Shown here: one piece after another, positions 1 to 6,845 of the stretch
How the letters are laid out: each line of letters starts with the position of its first letter
Position numbering within the stretch: the stretch's first letter is position 1
Origin: Sutterella parvirubra YIT 11816
Lineage (GTDB): Bacteria > Pseudomonadota > Gammaproteobacteria > Burkholderiales > Burkholderiaceae_F
Direction: 5' to 3'
Assembly (NCBI RefSeq): GCF_000250875.1
Contig: NZ_JH605018.1
Location: 43,266 to 58,211, forward strand
Length of the DNA: 14,946 nucleotides
Notes under the pieces: model-generated
What the model was told of the DNA's origin: nothing
What the model saw: the letters and a program-made list of their open reading frames with translations, nothing else
The model's database searches: none
Position numbers and translations under genes: made by a program

Positions 1-12
1 GGCGGGCGCGAA

Positions 13-28
13 AGGATCGGTTGATCCT
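13..28 (-). terminator. Possible weak terminator after ggt
   Basis: A 6-bp perfect inverted repeat, AGGATC-GGTT-GATCCT, lies about 35 bases beyond the ggt stop codon. Read on the minus strand it is followed by TTTCGCG, so the U-tract is poor. It may be the end of the permease-ggt transcript, but the stem is short and the window ends just beyond it. Confidence 0.3.
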
Positions 29-61
29 CAGTTTATCGCGGGTTCACGTGGCGGTTGGGGA

Positions 62-1672
62 TCAGTAGCAGCTGATCTGACCGTCGGTGCGCTTTTCGGT
101 GGCGCCGCAAAGGACGCCATTCTTGTCGCGCAGGATCATCTGGCCGCGCCCCATGTGGTAGGGGTCGGGCTGAACGATGATGTTGTGACCGCGACGCTGC
201 AGCAGACGCACGAGGTGGTTCGGCGTGTCCTGCTCCACTTCGACGTTTTTGCCGCCCACCCACTGCCAACGCGGGGCGTCGAGCGCCTGCTGCGGATTGA
301 GGTGCCAATCGATCATGTTCTGCACGACCTGCACGTGCGCCTGCGGCTGCATCCAGCCGCCCATGATCCCGAAGGGACCGACGGCGTCGCCGTCCTTCGT
401 GAGGAACGCGGGGATGATCGTGTGGTAGGGGCGCTTGCCGCCTTCCAAGGCGTTGACGTGGTTCGGGTCGAACTTGAAGTTTTCCGCGCGGTCGTTCAAA
501 GAGATCGACGTACCCGGCACGACGATGCCGGAGCCGAAGCCGCGGAAGTTCGACTGAATCATCGAGACCATGTTGCCTTCGCCGTCGGCGCAGCAGAAGT
601 AGACGGTCGAGGGCGTGCCCGGGTCGCCCGCCGCCGGCATGATCGCTTCGGTGCCGATCAAGGCGCGGCGCTTCGCCGCATAGTCTTCCGAGAGGAGCTG
701 CTCCACGGTCACCTTCATCGCGGAGGGTTCGGCGACGTGCATCGCCGTGTCGACCATCGCGAGCTTCATCGCTTCGATCTGGCGGTGGAGCGTTTCGACG
801 TCGTCGCGGGCGCCGAATTCAAAGCCCTTCAGGATCTGGAGCGCCATCAGCACCGTGATGCCGTGCCCGTTGGGCGGGAGCTCCCACACGTCGTAGCCGT
901 GGTAGTTGACCGAGATCGGGTCGACCCATTCGGGCTTGTAGGCGGCGAGGTCGTCCCCCGTGAGGAACCCGTTGTGCTTCTTGAAGAAGTCGTCCATGCG
1001 GCCGGCGAGTTCACCCTTGTAGAAGGCTTCGCCGCGGGTTTCGGCGATCAAGCGCAGCGACTTCGCAATGTCGGGGTTCCTGAACATTTCGCCCGGACGG
1101 TACCAGCCGTCCGCCTTCGCGAACGTGTCGAACCAGCCCTGGAATTCGGGGCGGTCGCGGTACTTGCCGTAGATCGTCCAGGCTTCTTCCCAGAGACGCG
1201 AGATGTTGGGGGAGACGGGGAAGCCGTTTTCGGCATACGAAATGGCCGGAGCAAGGACGTCCTTGAATTCCATGCGCCCGAAGCGCTCATGCATCGCGAC
1301 CCAGCCGGCCACCGCACCCGGAACGTCGATCGGCTCGACGCCGTAGGACGGGATCTTCTCGTGGCCGCGCGCCTTCAAGGCGTCGATCGTGAGCGCCTTC
1401 GGCGCCGGGCCAGAGCCGTTGATGCCGTAGAGCTTGCCCTTGTACCAGATGATGGCGAAGCAGTCGGCGCCGAGGCCGTTCCCGGTCGGTTCCGACACGG
1501 GGAGCGTCGCCGCCACCGTGACGGCCGCGTCGACCGCGTTCCCGCCCTTCATCAGGGTCTGAAGACCCGCGGCGGTCGCCGTGGGGTTCCCCGCGCAGAC
1601 CATGCCGTTCTTGGCATAGACCACGTGGCGCTTGGAAGGATACGGATAGTCCTGTGCGTCAAAGGTGTACAT
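62..1672 (-). CDS. ggt: Gamma-glutamyltransferase-family protein, apparently cytoplasmic
   Basis: This is an Ntn-hydrolase that transfers or hydrolyses gamma-glutamyl groups (glutathione-type substrates in characterised members) after self-cleavage into two subunits. The 536-aa product has the family's N-terminal block GGNAVDAAV (43-51), EPTGNGLGAD (61-70) and GSGPAPKAL (86-94). The predicted cleavage site and nucleophile is Thr356 in STVYFCCADGEGNMVS, placed by counting back from the conserved D-x-x-GN. The oxyanion Gly-Gly pair is in GIMGGW (435-440). The N-terminus (MYTFDAQDYPYPSKRH) has no hydrophobic core, so no Sec signal is seen, unlike periplasmic enteric GGT. The glycine/proline segment at 86-91 lacks the Arg of the enteric REMAP motif, so the substrate may differ, as in YwrD-like subfamilies. 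The start is supported by AAAAGGA about 10 bases upstream. It lies 33 bp downstream of the permease on the same strand. Family sure, substrate not. Confidence 0.9.
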   Translation of the reverse strand: MYTFDAQDYPYPSKRHVVYAKNGMVCAGNPTATAAGLQTLMKGGNAVDAAVTVAATLPVSEPTGNGLGADCFAIIWYKGKLYGINGSGPAPKALTIDALKARGHEKIPSYGVEPIDVPGAVAGWVAMHERFGRMEFKDVLAPAISYAENGFPVSPNISRLWEEAWTIYGKYRDRPEFQGWFDTFAKADGWYRPGEMFRNPDIAKSLRLIAETRGEAFYKGELAGRMDDFFKKHNGFLTGDDLAAYKPEWVDPISVNYHGYDVWELPPNGHGITVLMALQILKGFEFGARDDVETLHRQIEAMKLAMVDTAMHVAEPSAMKVTVEQLLSEDYAAKRRALIGTEAIMPAAGDPGTPSTVYFCCADGEGNMVSMIQSNFRGFGSGIVVPGTSISLNDRAENFKFDPNHVNALEGGKRPYHTIIPAFLTKDGDAVGPFGIMGGWMQPQAHVQVVQNMIDWHLNPQQALDAPRWQWVGGKNVEVEQDTPNHLVRLLQRRGHNIIVQPDPYHMGRGQMILRDKNGVLCGATEKRTDGQISCY

Positions 1673-1705
1673 GGTGTGTTCGTCCTTTTCGAGCAGAAGT
1701 CAGTG

Positions 1706-2890
1706 TCAGAGAAGCTTTTCGAAGAAGCCCGCGGAGATGACCGAGAGCGACGTGACCGTGGCGAAGCCGCCGATCAGGTACTTCGCCATCAGGCGGTCGG
1801 TGATCGCCTTCCTTTCGGCCTCGGTCTCACCCGCGGCGCCGGCGACCTCGTTGACGACGAGGTACGTGGCGGGGAAGCCCAAAAGCTGACAGCAGGCGAC
1901 GCCCATGGCGACGTTGCGAGAGCCGAGGATCTTCCAGCAGGGAAGCACGTAGAAGAAGAGGAAGAGGACGGCGAACGTGATCACGAACATGATGACCAAG
2001 GCGATGCCGAGCGTCACGAGGTCGCCCGCCTTGATGTTGGCAAGCGACGGGATGATCGTCGCGAAGACGGCGACGTTGAAGATCCCCGAGCTGTTGGCGT
2101 GCTTGAGGATGTTCCCCGGCACGTAGCCCGTAGCCGAAACGACCGTACCGAGAATGAGCGCCCAAATCGTGCCGGAGACGCCCGTCCACTTCCCGAGCAT
2201 GAACGCGATCCACGCGAAGAAGGCCGTGATCGCGAGCGAGGCGAACTGGCCGTAGTAGCGCTTGTGGCGCTCCCAGAAGAGGAGCTTCTTTTCCTCTTCG
2301 GGCTTCGCGGCTTCTTCGCCGCCCGCCGCGGCCGCGGCGGCGCCGTTCCTGCGCATTTCCTCGACGATCAGCTTCGCTTCGCGCATCCCGAAGTAGGAGG
2401 CGACGGGCGTCCCGAAGAACTTCTGCACCGCAAAGACGATCGTCCCCAGGGCCGCGGCCATCTGGAAGCCCTGCTCCATCGCCGCGCTCGTCATGATCTG
2501 CGTCGCGACGATGCCGCCGTTCAGGATCGGCACGCTCACGATGGTTTCTTCATAGCCGATGATCGGAATCAAGGCCAAACCCGCGATCATCACGACGATC
2601 ATCGAGAGGATGGCGGTCGCGAGCGAGCGCCATTCGGCGATGAACTGCTTCAGGTTGATCGTCGTCCCCATCGAGAAGACGATGAAGATGACGCCCCAGC
2701 GGCCGAGTTCGGTGAGCCCCGCCTGCTTGATGATGTCGGGCGGAATCACCTTCATCATGAAGAAGATCAGAAAGAGCCCGAGGCTCACGAAGACGGCGGA
2801 AACCTTCGCTTTGGTCGCGACGCCCAGAATGTCCCCGATGCCGAAAAAGAGCAGGCTCAGGAACAGGTAGAAGAACATGTTGTCGAACAT
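1706..2890 (-). CDS. Polytopic membrane permease, possibly GltS-like (family uncertain)
   Basis: This is a 394-aa integral membrane protein with about 10-12 hydrophobic segments. They form two halves (roughly residues 5-160 and 214-389) around a charged cytoplasmic-type loop (170-212) holding an Ala6 run and a Glu/Lys cluster. Segments such as FSMGTTINLKQF (72-83), PILNGGIVATQIM (121-133) and LLGFPATYLVVNEVA (336-350) recall two-fold repeated secondary carriers of the sodium/glutamate (ESS) and ion-transporter groups. I cannot name a family with certainty. The open frame extends upstream to 3037, but that extension is Pro/Arg-rich and unlike a membrane protein. I therefore start at the ATG at 2890, where the product begins MFDNMFFYLF; the ribosome site is weak (GGAAG about 11 bases away), and the ATG at residue 4 is possible. 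It precedes ggt by 33 bp, suggesting that it imports that enzyme's substrate or exports or imports a product such as glutamate. Confidence 0.7.
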   Translation of the reverse strand: MFDNMFFYLFLSLLFFGIGDILGVATKAKVSAVFVSLGLFLIFFMMKVIPPDIIKQAGLTELGRWGVIFIVFSMGTTINLKQFIAEWRSLATAILSMIVVMIAGLALIPIIGYEETIVSVPILNGGIVATQIMTSAAMEQGFQMAAALGTIVFAVQKFFGTPVASYFGMREAKLIVEEMRRNGAAAAAAGGEEAAKPEEEKKLLFWERHKRYYGQFASLAITAFFAWIAFMLGKWTGVSGTIWALILGTVVSATGYVPGNILKHANSSGIFNVAVFATIIPSLANIKAGDLVTLGIALVIMFVITFAVLFLFFYVLPCWKILGSRNVAMGVACCQLLGFPATYLVVNEVAGAAGETEAERKAITDRLMAKYLIGGFATVTSLSVISAGFFEKLL

Positions 2891-2979
2891 CGTGCGCGCC
2901 GCTTCCCCGTCGTCCCCGGCTTTCCGCGGCGTCCCGTTTTGGTTGGTCTTATAGGTCTTGTGATCGAATCCGGGCGGTG

Positions 2980-3030
2980 CGGTCGGGAGAGTCGTCCGAC
3001 CGGAGGGGCCGCGCTTCGGGGGAAGCGCGG
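2980..3030 (-). promoter_or_regulatory. Two adjacent stem-loops in the permease leader
   Basis: Bases 3009-3017 (CCGCGCTTC) pair with 3022-3030 (GAAGCGCGG) around a 4-base loop. Bases 2980-2986 pair with 2996-3002 (CGGTCGG/CCGACCG). Both would lie in the 5' leader of the permease mRNA, 90-140 bases before its start. No U-tract follows either, so they are not simple terminators. A role in mRNA stability or attenuation is only a guess. Confidence 0.35.
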
Positions 3031-3192
3031 TCCGCACGGACCCTTCAGACGAATCTATCCGTGAAATTCCGCCGGAGCCAGCTTATTTCGACCAAGACGC
3101 CGAGGACCCCGATTAGGACAGAAGTCCAGGGGCGTTTTGCCTAGGGAGTGCTCCTGAGTTCGTCTTGAATAAACCTATTGTTACGGAGAGAC

Positions 3193-3211
3193 CGATTGTT
3201 GACGTCAATCG
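3193..3211. promoter_or_regulatory. Operator-like nested dyad between divergent genes
   Basis: CGATTG-TTGACGT-CAATCG is a 6-bp-arm dyad that includes ATTG-N7-CAAT, a spacing seen in LysR-type sites. Overlapping it is the perfect 10-bp palindrome TTGACGTCAA (3199-3208), which presents a TTGACG -35-like hexamer on both strands. Its position between divergent genes suits a regulator of permease-ggt and/or psiE. No regulator gene is seen in the window. Confidence 0.4.
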
Positions 3212-3223
3212 TCCGGTTATGAT
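3196..3223 (+). promoter_or_regulatory. Candidate psiE promoter
   Basis: TTGTTG (3196-3201) and TATGAT (3218-3223) are separated by 16 bases, a reasonable sigma-70 arrangement about 145 bases before the chosen psiE start. The -35 overlaps the dyad at 3193-3211. Support is by consensus only. Confidence 0.35.
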
Positions 3224-3290
3224 GCGGGTTCGGGATCCCCTCTTCCCGTAAGGATCTTCCGTCGGAATGCCCGTCGGACTTCCCCCGAAG

Positions 3291-3309
3291 CGCTTCCCCT
3301 CCGGAAGCG
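3291..3309 (+). promoter_or_regulatory. Stem-loop in the psiE leader
   Basis: CGCTTCC-CCTCC-GGAAGCG forms a 7-bp perfect stem about 60 bases upstream of the psiE start codon. There is no U-tract. Its left arm overlaps the 15-base sequence also found inverted at 3011-3025. Confidence 0.3.
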
Positions 3310-3367
3310 GCGAACCCCCTTCACCTTTTTGAATTCCTTCCCGCAGACGCTCATGGAGACGCCCGCA

Positions 3368-3811
3368 ATGACCCCGTTCCCGAACGACCAAAAGAGCCCC
3401 GACGAGCTTCACCCGAAGCTCACGGCCGCCGCGCGGCCCGTCGCCGCGCTCCTCACCTACGGTCAGGCCGCCGCACTGATCGCAATCGCCCTGGCCGCCT
3501 TGGCCGGGATCGGTTTGGCCGTCGCTGAGATGGTCGCCTCCCGCTCCGCGGGCCTGGCCGAGCTGCTCCTTCTCTTTCTCTACGTCGAGATCCTCTCGAT
3601 GGTGAAGTGCTCGGCTTTGGGCACGCGTGAGATTCCGATCCACACCCCGATCATGCTCGCCGTCGTCGCCGTCGCCCGATACATCGTCGTCGACGTGGAG
3701 CACATCGAGGGGAGCTTCCTCGTCATGGCCTCCGGCGCCATCCTGATTCTGGTCTGCGCCCTCTGGGTGATCGGCCGGGTGAGAGCGGCCAAAGACAACC
3801 AAAGTCATTGA
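3368..3811 (+). CDS. PsiE-family (phosphate-starvation-inducible) membrane protein
   Basis: This is a 147-aa inner-membrane protein with four predicted hydrophobic helices (about 33-56, 62-82, 93-109, 116-137). The block LLLLFLYVEILSMVK (66-80) followed by IPIHTPIMLAVVAVARYIVVD (89-109) matches the PsiE family pattern, with a membrane Glu, then a Pro-Ile segment, then A-R-Y/L-I-V-D. The molecular function of PsiE is unknown; the enteric gene responds to phosphate starvation, which need not hold here. I chose the ATG at 3368 because GGAGA lies 8 bases before it. The in-frame ATG at 3353 and TTG at 3329 have no good ribosome site. It stands alone between a divergent promoter region and a hairpin terminator. 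Confidence 0.75.
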   Translation: MTPFPNDQKSPDELHPKLTAAARPVAALLTYGQAAALIAIALAALAGIGLAVAEMVASRSAGLAELLLLFLYVEILSMVKCSALGTREIPIHTPIMLAVVAVARYIVVDVEHIEGSFLVMASGAILILVCALWVIGRVRAAKDNQSH

Positions 3812-3825
3812 TTTGTCGACAAATC
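3810..3825. promoter_or_regulatory. 16-bp perfect palindrome, candidate operator
   Basis: GATTTGTCGACAAATC is a perfect 16-bp palindrome. It overlaps the last two bases of the psiE stop codon and lies 64 bases before the -35 of the candidate ABC-importer promoter. The TTGT-N2-ACAA core resembles operators of FCD-type GntR regulators. It is AT-rich against a strongly GC-rich background. No regulator is encoded nearby, so the assignment is inference. Confidence 0.45.
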
Positions 3826-3851
3826 TCCGGCCATTCAGGAAAAAACCCTAA

Positions 3852-3890
3852 AACGGCCCGGTCTCCGACAAAAGTCGGGGCCGGGCCGTT
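3852..3890 (+). terminator. Hairpin terminator after psiE (possibly bidirectional)
   Basis: AACGGCCCGG (3852-3861) pairs perfectly with CCGGGCCGTT (3881-3890). An inner CCGAC/GTCGG stem closes an AAAA loop. The plus-strand 3' side (GGCATTTG) is only weakly U-rich. On the minus strand the stem is followed by TTTAGGGTTTTTT, so it would also stop antisense transcription. Confidence 0.55.
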
Positions 3891-3918
3891 GGCATTTGCG
3901 CGCGCGACGGTTCAAAAT
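3889..3918 (+). promoter_or_regulatory. Candidate promoter of the amino-acid ABC operon
   Basis: TTGGCA (3889-3894) matches the -35 consensus at 5 of 6 positions. CAAAAT (3913-3918) matches the -10 at 4 of 6, with an 18-base spacer. Transcription would start near 3925, giving a leader of about 70 bases. The -35 begins in the last bases of the preceding terminator stem. Confidence 0.4.
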
Positions 3919-3993
3919 AGCCCCCAACTCACGGCCGGGCCGACGACTCCGCGCCCGCCCGCACACCAAACGAAGAGAAAGAGGACCCCCGTC

Positions 3994-4755
3994 ATGAAAT
4001 TCAAATCGCTTCTCGCCGCCGCGATCGTCGCCGGCGCCTTCGCTTCCACGCTCGCCCAGGCCGCCGAATACGTGGTCGGCACGGGTGCCACCTACCGTCC
4101 CTTCGAATACGAAACCCCGAACAAGGAACTCGTGGGCTTCGACGTCGACCTGATGAAGGAAATCGCCAAGGCGGGCGGCTTCGAAGTGAAGTTCATCAAC
4201 ACGCCCTGGGACGGCATCTTCGCCGCTTTGAACAACGGCGACCGCGACATCATCATGTCCGGCATCACGATCACGGAAAAGCGCAAGGAAGTCGTCGACT
4301 TCGCGCGTCCCTACTTCCTCGCCCACCAGCTGATCCTCACGAACAAGAGCCTCAAGATTGAAAAGCTGGCCGACCTTGAAGGGAAGCTGATTGCGGTCGT
4401 CAACGCGAGCGCGGGCGACATCGCCGCCTCGAAGGCCTTCGGGAAGTCCTCCCCCAACATCCGCCGCTTCGACAACACCCCGCTCGCGCTTGAAGAGCTC
4501 AACAACGGCGGCGTCGACGCGATGATCGGCGACGTGGGCGTGCTCCAGTACTACGCGAAGCAGAACCCCGAAAAGCAGTTCAACCAGTGCCGCGACCCGG
4601 GCTTTGAAGAGCAGTACTTCGGCATCGGCATCCGCAAGGGCAACAAGGAAGTCCTGGACGCCGTGAACAAGGGCCTGGAAGCCGCGATCGCTTCGGGCGC
4701 CTACAACGAGGTCTACAAGAAGTGGTTCGGCACGGACGCCCCGAAGCTTCCGTAA
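3994..4755 (+). CDS. Periplasmic polar amino-acid binding protein (GlnH-like)
   Basis: This is a 253-aa solute-binding protein of ABC family 3. It captures a polar amino acid in the periplasm and delivers it to the permease encoded next. Residues 1-24 are a Sec signal peptide (MKFKS, hydrophobic Ala-rich core, cleavage near AQAA/EYV). The family signature GFDVDLMKEIAK spans 48-59. Ligand-contact positions of the GlnH group are present: the SGITIT loop (89-94), Arg97 for the alpha-carboxylate, and Asp180 in DAMIGD for the alpha-amine. Length is normal. The start is the ATG at 3994, 8 bases after GAGGA; longer in-frame extensions would run through the terminator and bury the signal peptide. Glutamine or glutamate is the likely ligand; arginine or another polar residue cannot be excluded from sequence alone. 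Confidence 0.9.
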   Translation: MKFKSLLAAAIVAGAFASTLAQAAEYVVGTGATYRPFEYETPNKELVGFDVDLMKEIAKAGGFEVKFINTPWDGIFAALNNGDRDIIMSGITITEKRKEVVDFARPYFLAHQLILTNKSLKIEKLADLEGKLIAVVNASAGDIAASKAFGKSSPNIRRFDNTPLALEELNNGGVDAMIGDVGVLQYYAKQNPEKQFNQCRDPGFEEQYFGIGIRKGNKEVLDAVNKGLEAAIASGAYNEVYKKWFGTDAPKLP

Positions 4756-4816
4756 TCCCGACCATTAAAGGCGCTGAGAAGGCATAATTCAGCCCCGGCG
4801 CCGAAACGCTGAGCCC

Positions 4817-4853
4817 AAGGGGCGACGACCGGATCGAACCGGCGCCGCCCCTT
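4817..4853 (+). promoter_or_regulatory. Intercistronic hairpin between binding-protein and permease genes
   Basis: AAGGGGCG (4817-4824) pairs with CGCCCCTT (4846-4853), with an inner CCGG/CCGG stem. It sits in the 172-base gap after the binding-protein gene and is followed only by TTGCGG. Such hairpins in ABC operons often protect the upstream mRNA or cause partial termination, keeping binding protein in excess over permease; here that is inference. Confidence 0.5.
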
Positions 4854-4927
4854 TGCGGTACTTTGACGGACCGCTTTTCGCCCCCGGCAACGACCCCCAT
4901 TCACCCCCTTTCTCCCGGAGATTCTCC

Positions 4928-5683
4928 ATGTTCGGATTCCGCTCCGACGTCATTCTCGAATACTGGCCGCTCTTCATGAACGGCGCCGTCACGACGATCA
5001 AGATCACCGTGATCTGCGTCTTCCTCGGCATCATCCTCGGGACGCTCCTCGGCATGGGGCGCCTCGCCTCCGCCCGCACCCCGGCCGTGAACCAGCTCCT
5101 GCACTACGGCGTGCGCTGGCCGATCGCCGTCTACGTGAGCTTCTTCCGCGGAACCCCGCTCTTCGTGCAGATCTTCCTCATGCACTTCGCGGTGCTGCCG
5201 CTCTTCATCCATCCGGTCGACGGCCTCCTGATCGATGGGCCCCTCGCGCGTGAGATCCGCGCGAACTACGGCGCGGTGCTGGCCGGCATCTGCGCGATCA
5301 CACTGAACGCCGGCGCCTACATGTCGGAAGTCTTCCGCGCGGGCATTCAGTCCCTCGACAAGGGCCAGATGGAAAGTGCGAGGAGCCTCGGCATGAGCTA
5401 CGGCCAGGCGATGCGCCACATCATCCTCCCGCAGGCCTTCCGCCGCATGCTCCCCGCGCTCGGCAACAACGCGATCGCGATTCTGAAGGACAGCTCGCTC
5501 GTCTCCGCCATCGGCTTGGCGGAGCTCGCCTACGCCGCGCGCACGGTCGCCGGGGCGTCCGCGCGCTACTGGGAACCCTACATCACGATTTCCTGCGTCT
5601 ACTGGGTGATGACGCTCCTCCTCGCCTGGGGGATCCGCCGTCTTGAAGCCCATCTCGGCAAGGGCGACGAAGGCATCAAGTAA
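4928..5683 (+). CDS. Amino-acid ABC transporter permease (HisM/GlnP family)
   Basis: This is a 251-aa inner-membrane subunit forming the translocation path for the importer. About five hydrophobic helices are visible (roughly 14-43, 66-92, 115-130, 190-205, 217-236). Family landmarks are [17 protein letters not shown] (71-87) and the cytoplasmic EAA loop that docks the ATPase, about 128-180, with [14 protein letters not shown] (134-147), EAARSLG-type ESARSLGMS (149-157) and ILPQAFR (166-172). The ATG at 4928 has GGAG 7 bases upstream; the longer open frame from 4853 starts inside the intercistronic hairpin. Only one permease gene is present, so the channel is presumably a homodimer. A GC-rich 17-base gap leads into the ATPase gene. 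Confidence 0.9.
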   Translation: MFGFRSDVILEYWPLFMNGAVTTIKITVICVFLGIILGTLLGMGRLASARTPAVNQLLHYGVRWPIAVYVSFFRGTPLFVQIFLMHFAVLPLFIHPVDGLLIDGPLAREIRANYGAVLAGICAITLNAGAYMSEVFRAGIQSLDKGQMESARSLGMSYGQAMRHIILPQAFRRMLPALGNNAIAILKDSSLVSAIGLAELAYAARTVAGASARYWEPYITISCVYWVMTLLLAWGIRRLEAHLGKGDEGIK

Positions 5684-5700
5684 CGCGAGGAAGAAAAGAA

Positions 5701-6447
5701 ATGACTGAACAGAACACGCAGCCCATCGTGGAGATCCGCCGTCTGCGGAAGGTTTTCGGCGACCACGTCGTGCTGGAGAACATCGACTTCGAAGTGCACC
5801 CCGGCGAAAAGGTCGTGGTGTTGGGGCCTTCGGGCTCGGGGAAGAGCACGATGCTTCGCTGCATCAACGCGCTGGAGACCGTCACCGACGGCCAGATCAT
5901 CGTGAACGGCTTTGAGGTGACGAGCCCGAAGGTGAACTTGAACAAGCTCCGCGAACACCTCGGCATGGTCTTCCAGCGCTTCAACCTGTGGCCGCACAAG
6001 ACCGTGTTGGAGAACGTGATGTTGGCGCCCCAGATCGTCCTGGGGCAGTCGAAGGAAGCGACCCGCGCCCGCGCGCTGGAGCTTCTTGAAACCGTGGGCC
6101 TGGCCGACAAGGCCGACGCCTACCCGGCGAGCCTCTCGGGCGGTCAGCAGCAGCGCGTCGCGATCGCGCGCGCCTTGGCGATGGAACCCAAGGTCATGCT
6201 CTTTGACGAACCGACCTCGGCCTTGGACCCCGAACTCGTGGGTGAGGTGCTCTCGGTGATGACGAAGCTCGCCAAGAGCGGCATGACGATGATCGTCGTC
6301 ACGCACGAAATCGGGTTCGCCCGCGAAGTCGCCGACCGCGTCGTCTTCATGGACGGCGGGAAGATCGTCGAACAGGGACGCCCGGACGAGATTCTCGTCA
6401 ACCCGAAAGAAGAGCGCACGAAGACCTTCCTCGCGCGCGTGCTCTGA
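5701..6447 (+). CDS. glnQ: Amino-acid ABC transporter ATP-binding protein (GlnQ-like)
   Basis: This is the 248-aa cytoplasmic ATPase that powers the importer. All nucleotide-binding motifs are intact: Walker [10 protein letters not shown] (42-50), Q-loop Gln92 in [10 protein letters not shown], signature [15 protein letters not shown] (145-159), Walker [15 protein letters not shown] (165-178) and switch His202 in VVTHE. The QRFNLWPH and TSALDPE forms are typical of the polar amino-acid (GlnQ/HisP/GltL) group. The start has AGGAAG about 9 bases upstream and lies 17 bases after the permease stop. It is the last gene of the unit; two hairpins follow, the second a good terminator. Substrate specificity is set by the binding protein and not by this subunit. 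Confidence 0.93.
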   Translation: MTEQNTQPIVEIRRLRKVFGDHVVLENIDFEVHPGEKVVVLGPSGSGKSTMLRCINALETVTDGQIIVNGFEVTSPKVNLNKLREHLGMVFQRFNLWPHKTVLENVMLAPQIVLGQSKEATRARALELLETVGLADKADAYPASLSGGQQQRVAIARALAMEPKVMLFDEPTSALDPELVGEVLSVMTKLAKSGMTMIVVTHEIGFAREVADRVVFMDGGKIVEQGRPDEILVNPKEERTKTFLARVL

Positions 6448-6453
6448 TGCGTG

Positions 6454-6470
6454 GAGGCCCCAAGGGCCTC
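6454..6470 (+). terminator. Short hairpin directly after glnQ
   Basis: GAGGCCC-CAA-GGGCCTC is a perfect 7-bp stem that begins 7 bases after the stop codon. No U-tract follows, so by itself it is more likely a 3'-end stabiliser than a terminator; the real terminator lies just downstream. Confidence 0.4.
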
Positions 6471-6484
6471 TCACGGCAGAGCAG

Positions 6485-6521
6485 AAAGGCCGTCGTTTCC
6501 GGAGAGGAATCGGCGGCCTTT
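6485..6521 (+). terminator. Rho-independent terminator of the ABC operon
   Basis: AAAGGCCG (6485-6492) pairs with CGGCCTTT (6514-6521). The stem continues inward through 6493-6500 and 6506-6513 with one T-T mismatch and one wobble, closing on a GGAGA loop. It is followed by GCTTTGTCCGTTGTTCCGTTTG, a T-rich tail. Confidence 0.75.
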
Positions 6522-6729
6522 GCTTTGTCCGTTGTTCCGTTTGTCCGACCCCGGCACGGCGGAAGGGAGGCCGGTCCGGGAAAGCGGAACGAGGCACGTG
6601 CGGCCCTGGGAAGCGTAGGAGAGGCGTGGGAAAAGCCCGGCGAGCGTCTGAAGGGGTGGAGGTTGGCCCGTACCCTCCGGCGCCCTCCCTTGCGCTCACA
6701 GGCGCCCACATGAGCACCGGGTGGGAGGA

Positions 6730-6760
6730 CGTGAGGGCCTCCCCTTCGGAGCGCCTCACG
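6730..6760. other. Unassigned stable hairpin
   Basis: CGTGAGG (6730-6736) pairs with CCTCACG (6754-6760). After a 2x2 internal loop, CTCC (6739-6742) pairs with GGAG (6748-6751) around CCTTC. It is not next to a stop codon and has no U-tract on either strand. It might be part of an unannotated RNA or a REP-like element; its function is unknown. Confidence 0.35.
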
Positions 6761-6811
6761 CCGGGCCGCAACCCCGCGGAAGCCGTCCTACACGCAGTGC
6801 ACGGTTGAGAA

Positions 6812-6845
6812 AAAGCCCGCCTCGGGGCGGACCCGGGCGGGCTTT
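6812..6845 (-). terminator. Rho-independent terminator of rne
   Basis: AAAGCCCGCC (6812-6821) pairs perfectly with GGCGGGCTTT (6836-6845), with an inner CGGG/CCCG stem. On the minus strand it is followed by a TTTTTCTC tail, 24 bases after the rne stop codon. The plus-strand side (CTTTCTTCG) could also stop leftover ABC-operon transcripts. Confidence 0.8.

Larger units (their letters stand above)
2891..3367. other. Divergent intergenic region, permease / psiE
   Basis: This 477-bp region separates the minus-strand permease from plus-strand psiE; no credible gene was found in it. Towards the permease it holds two stems, 3009-3030 (9-bp arms, GGGG loop) and 2980-3002 (CGGTCGG/CCGACCG). In the middle is an operator-like dyad (3193-3211), and in the psiE leader a hairpin at 3291-3309. 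A 15-base sequence, CTTCCCCCGAAGCGC, occurs at 3279-3293 and again inverted at 3011-3025, so each divergent leader carries a copy in its own sense direction. Confidence 0.6.

Noticed and set aside
155..3064. 969-codon open frame on the plus strand opposite ggt and the permease
   Set aside because: It is antisense to two well-supported genes. Its product is Arg/Asp/His-rich with no recognisable domain, the usual by-product of strong GC bias at third codon positions.
3113..3808. 231-codon minus-strand frame opposite psiE
   Set aside because: The product is Asp/Gly/Arg-rich with no domain, while the plus strand encodes a coherent four-helix PsiE-family protein.
6447..6713. 88-codon frame whose ATG overlaps the glnQ stop (TGATG)
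   Set aside because: Although the overlap suggests coupling, the frame runs through the strong terminator at 6485-6521 and encodes an Arg/Gly-rich product with no similarity I can see.
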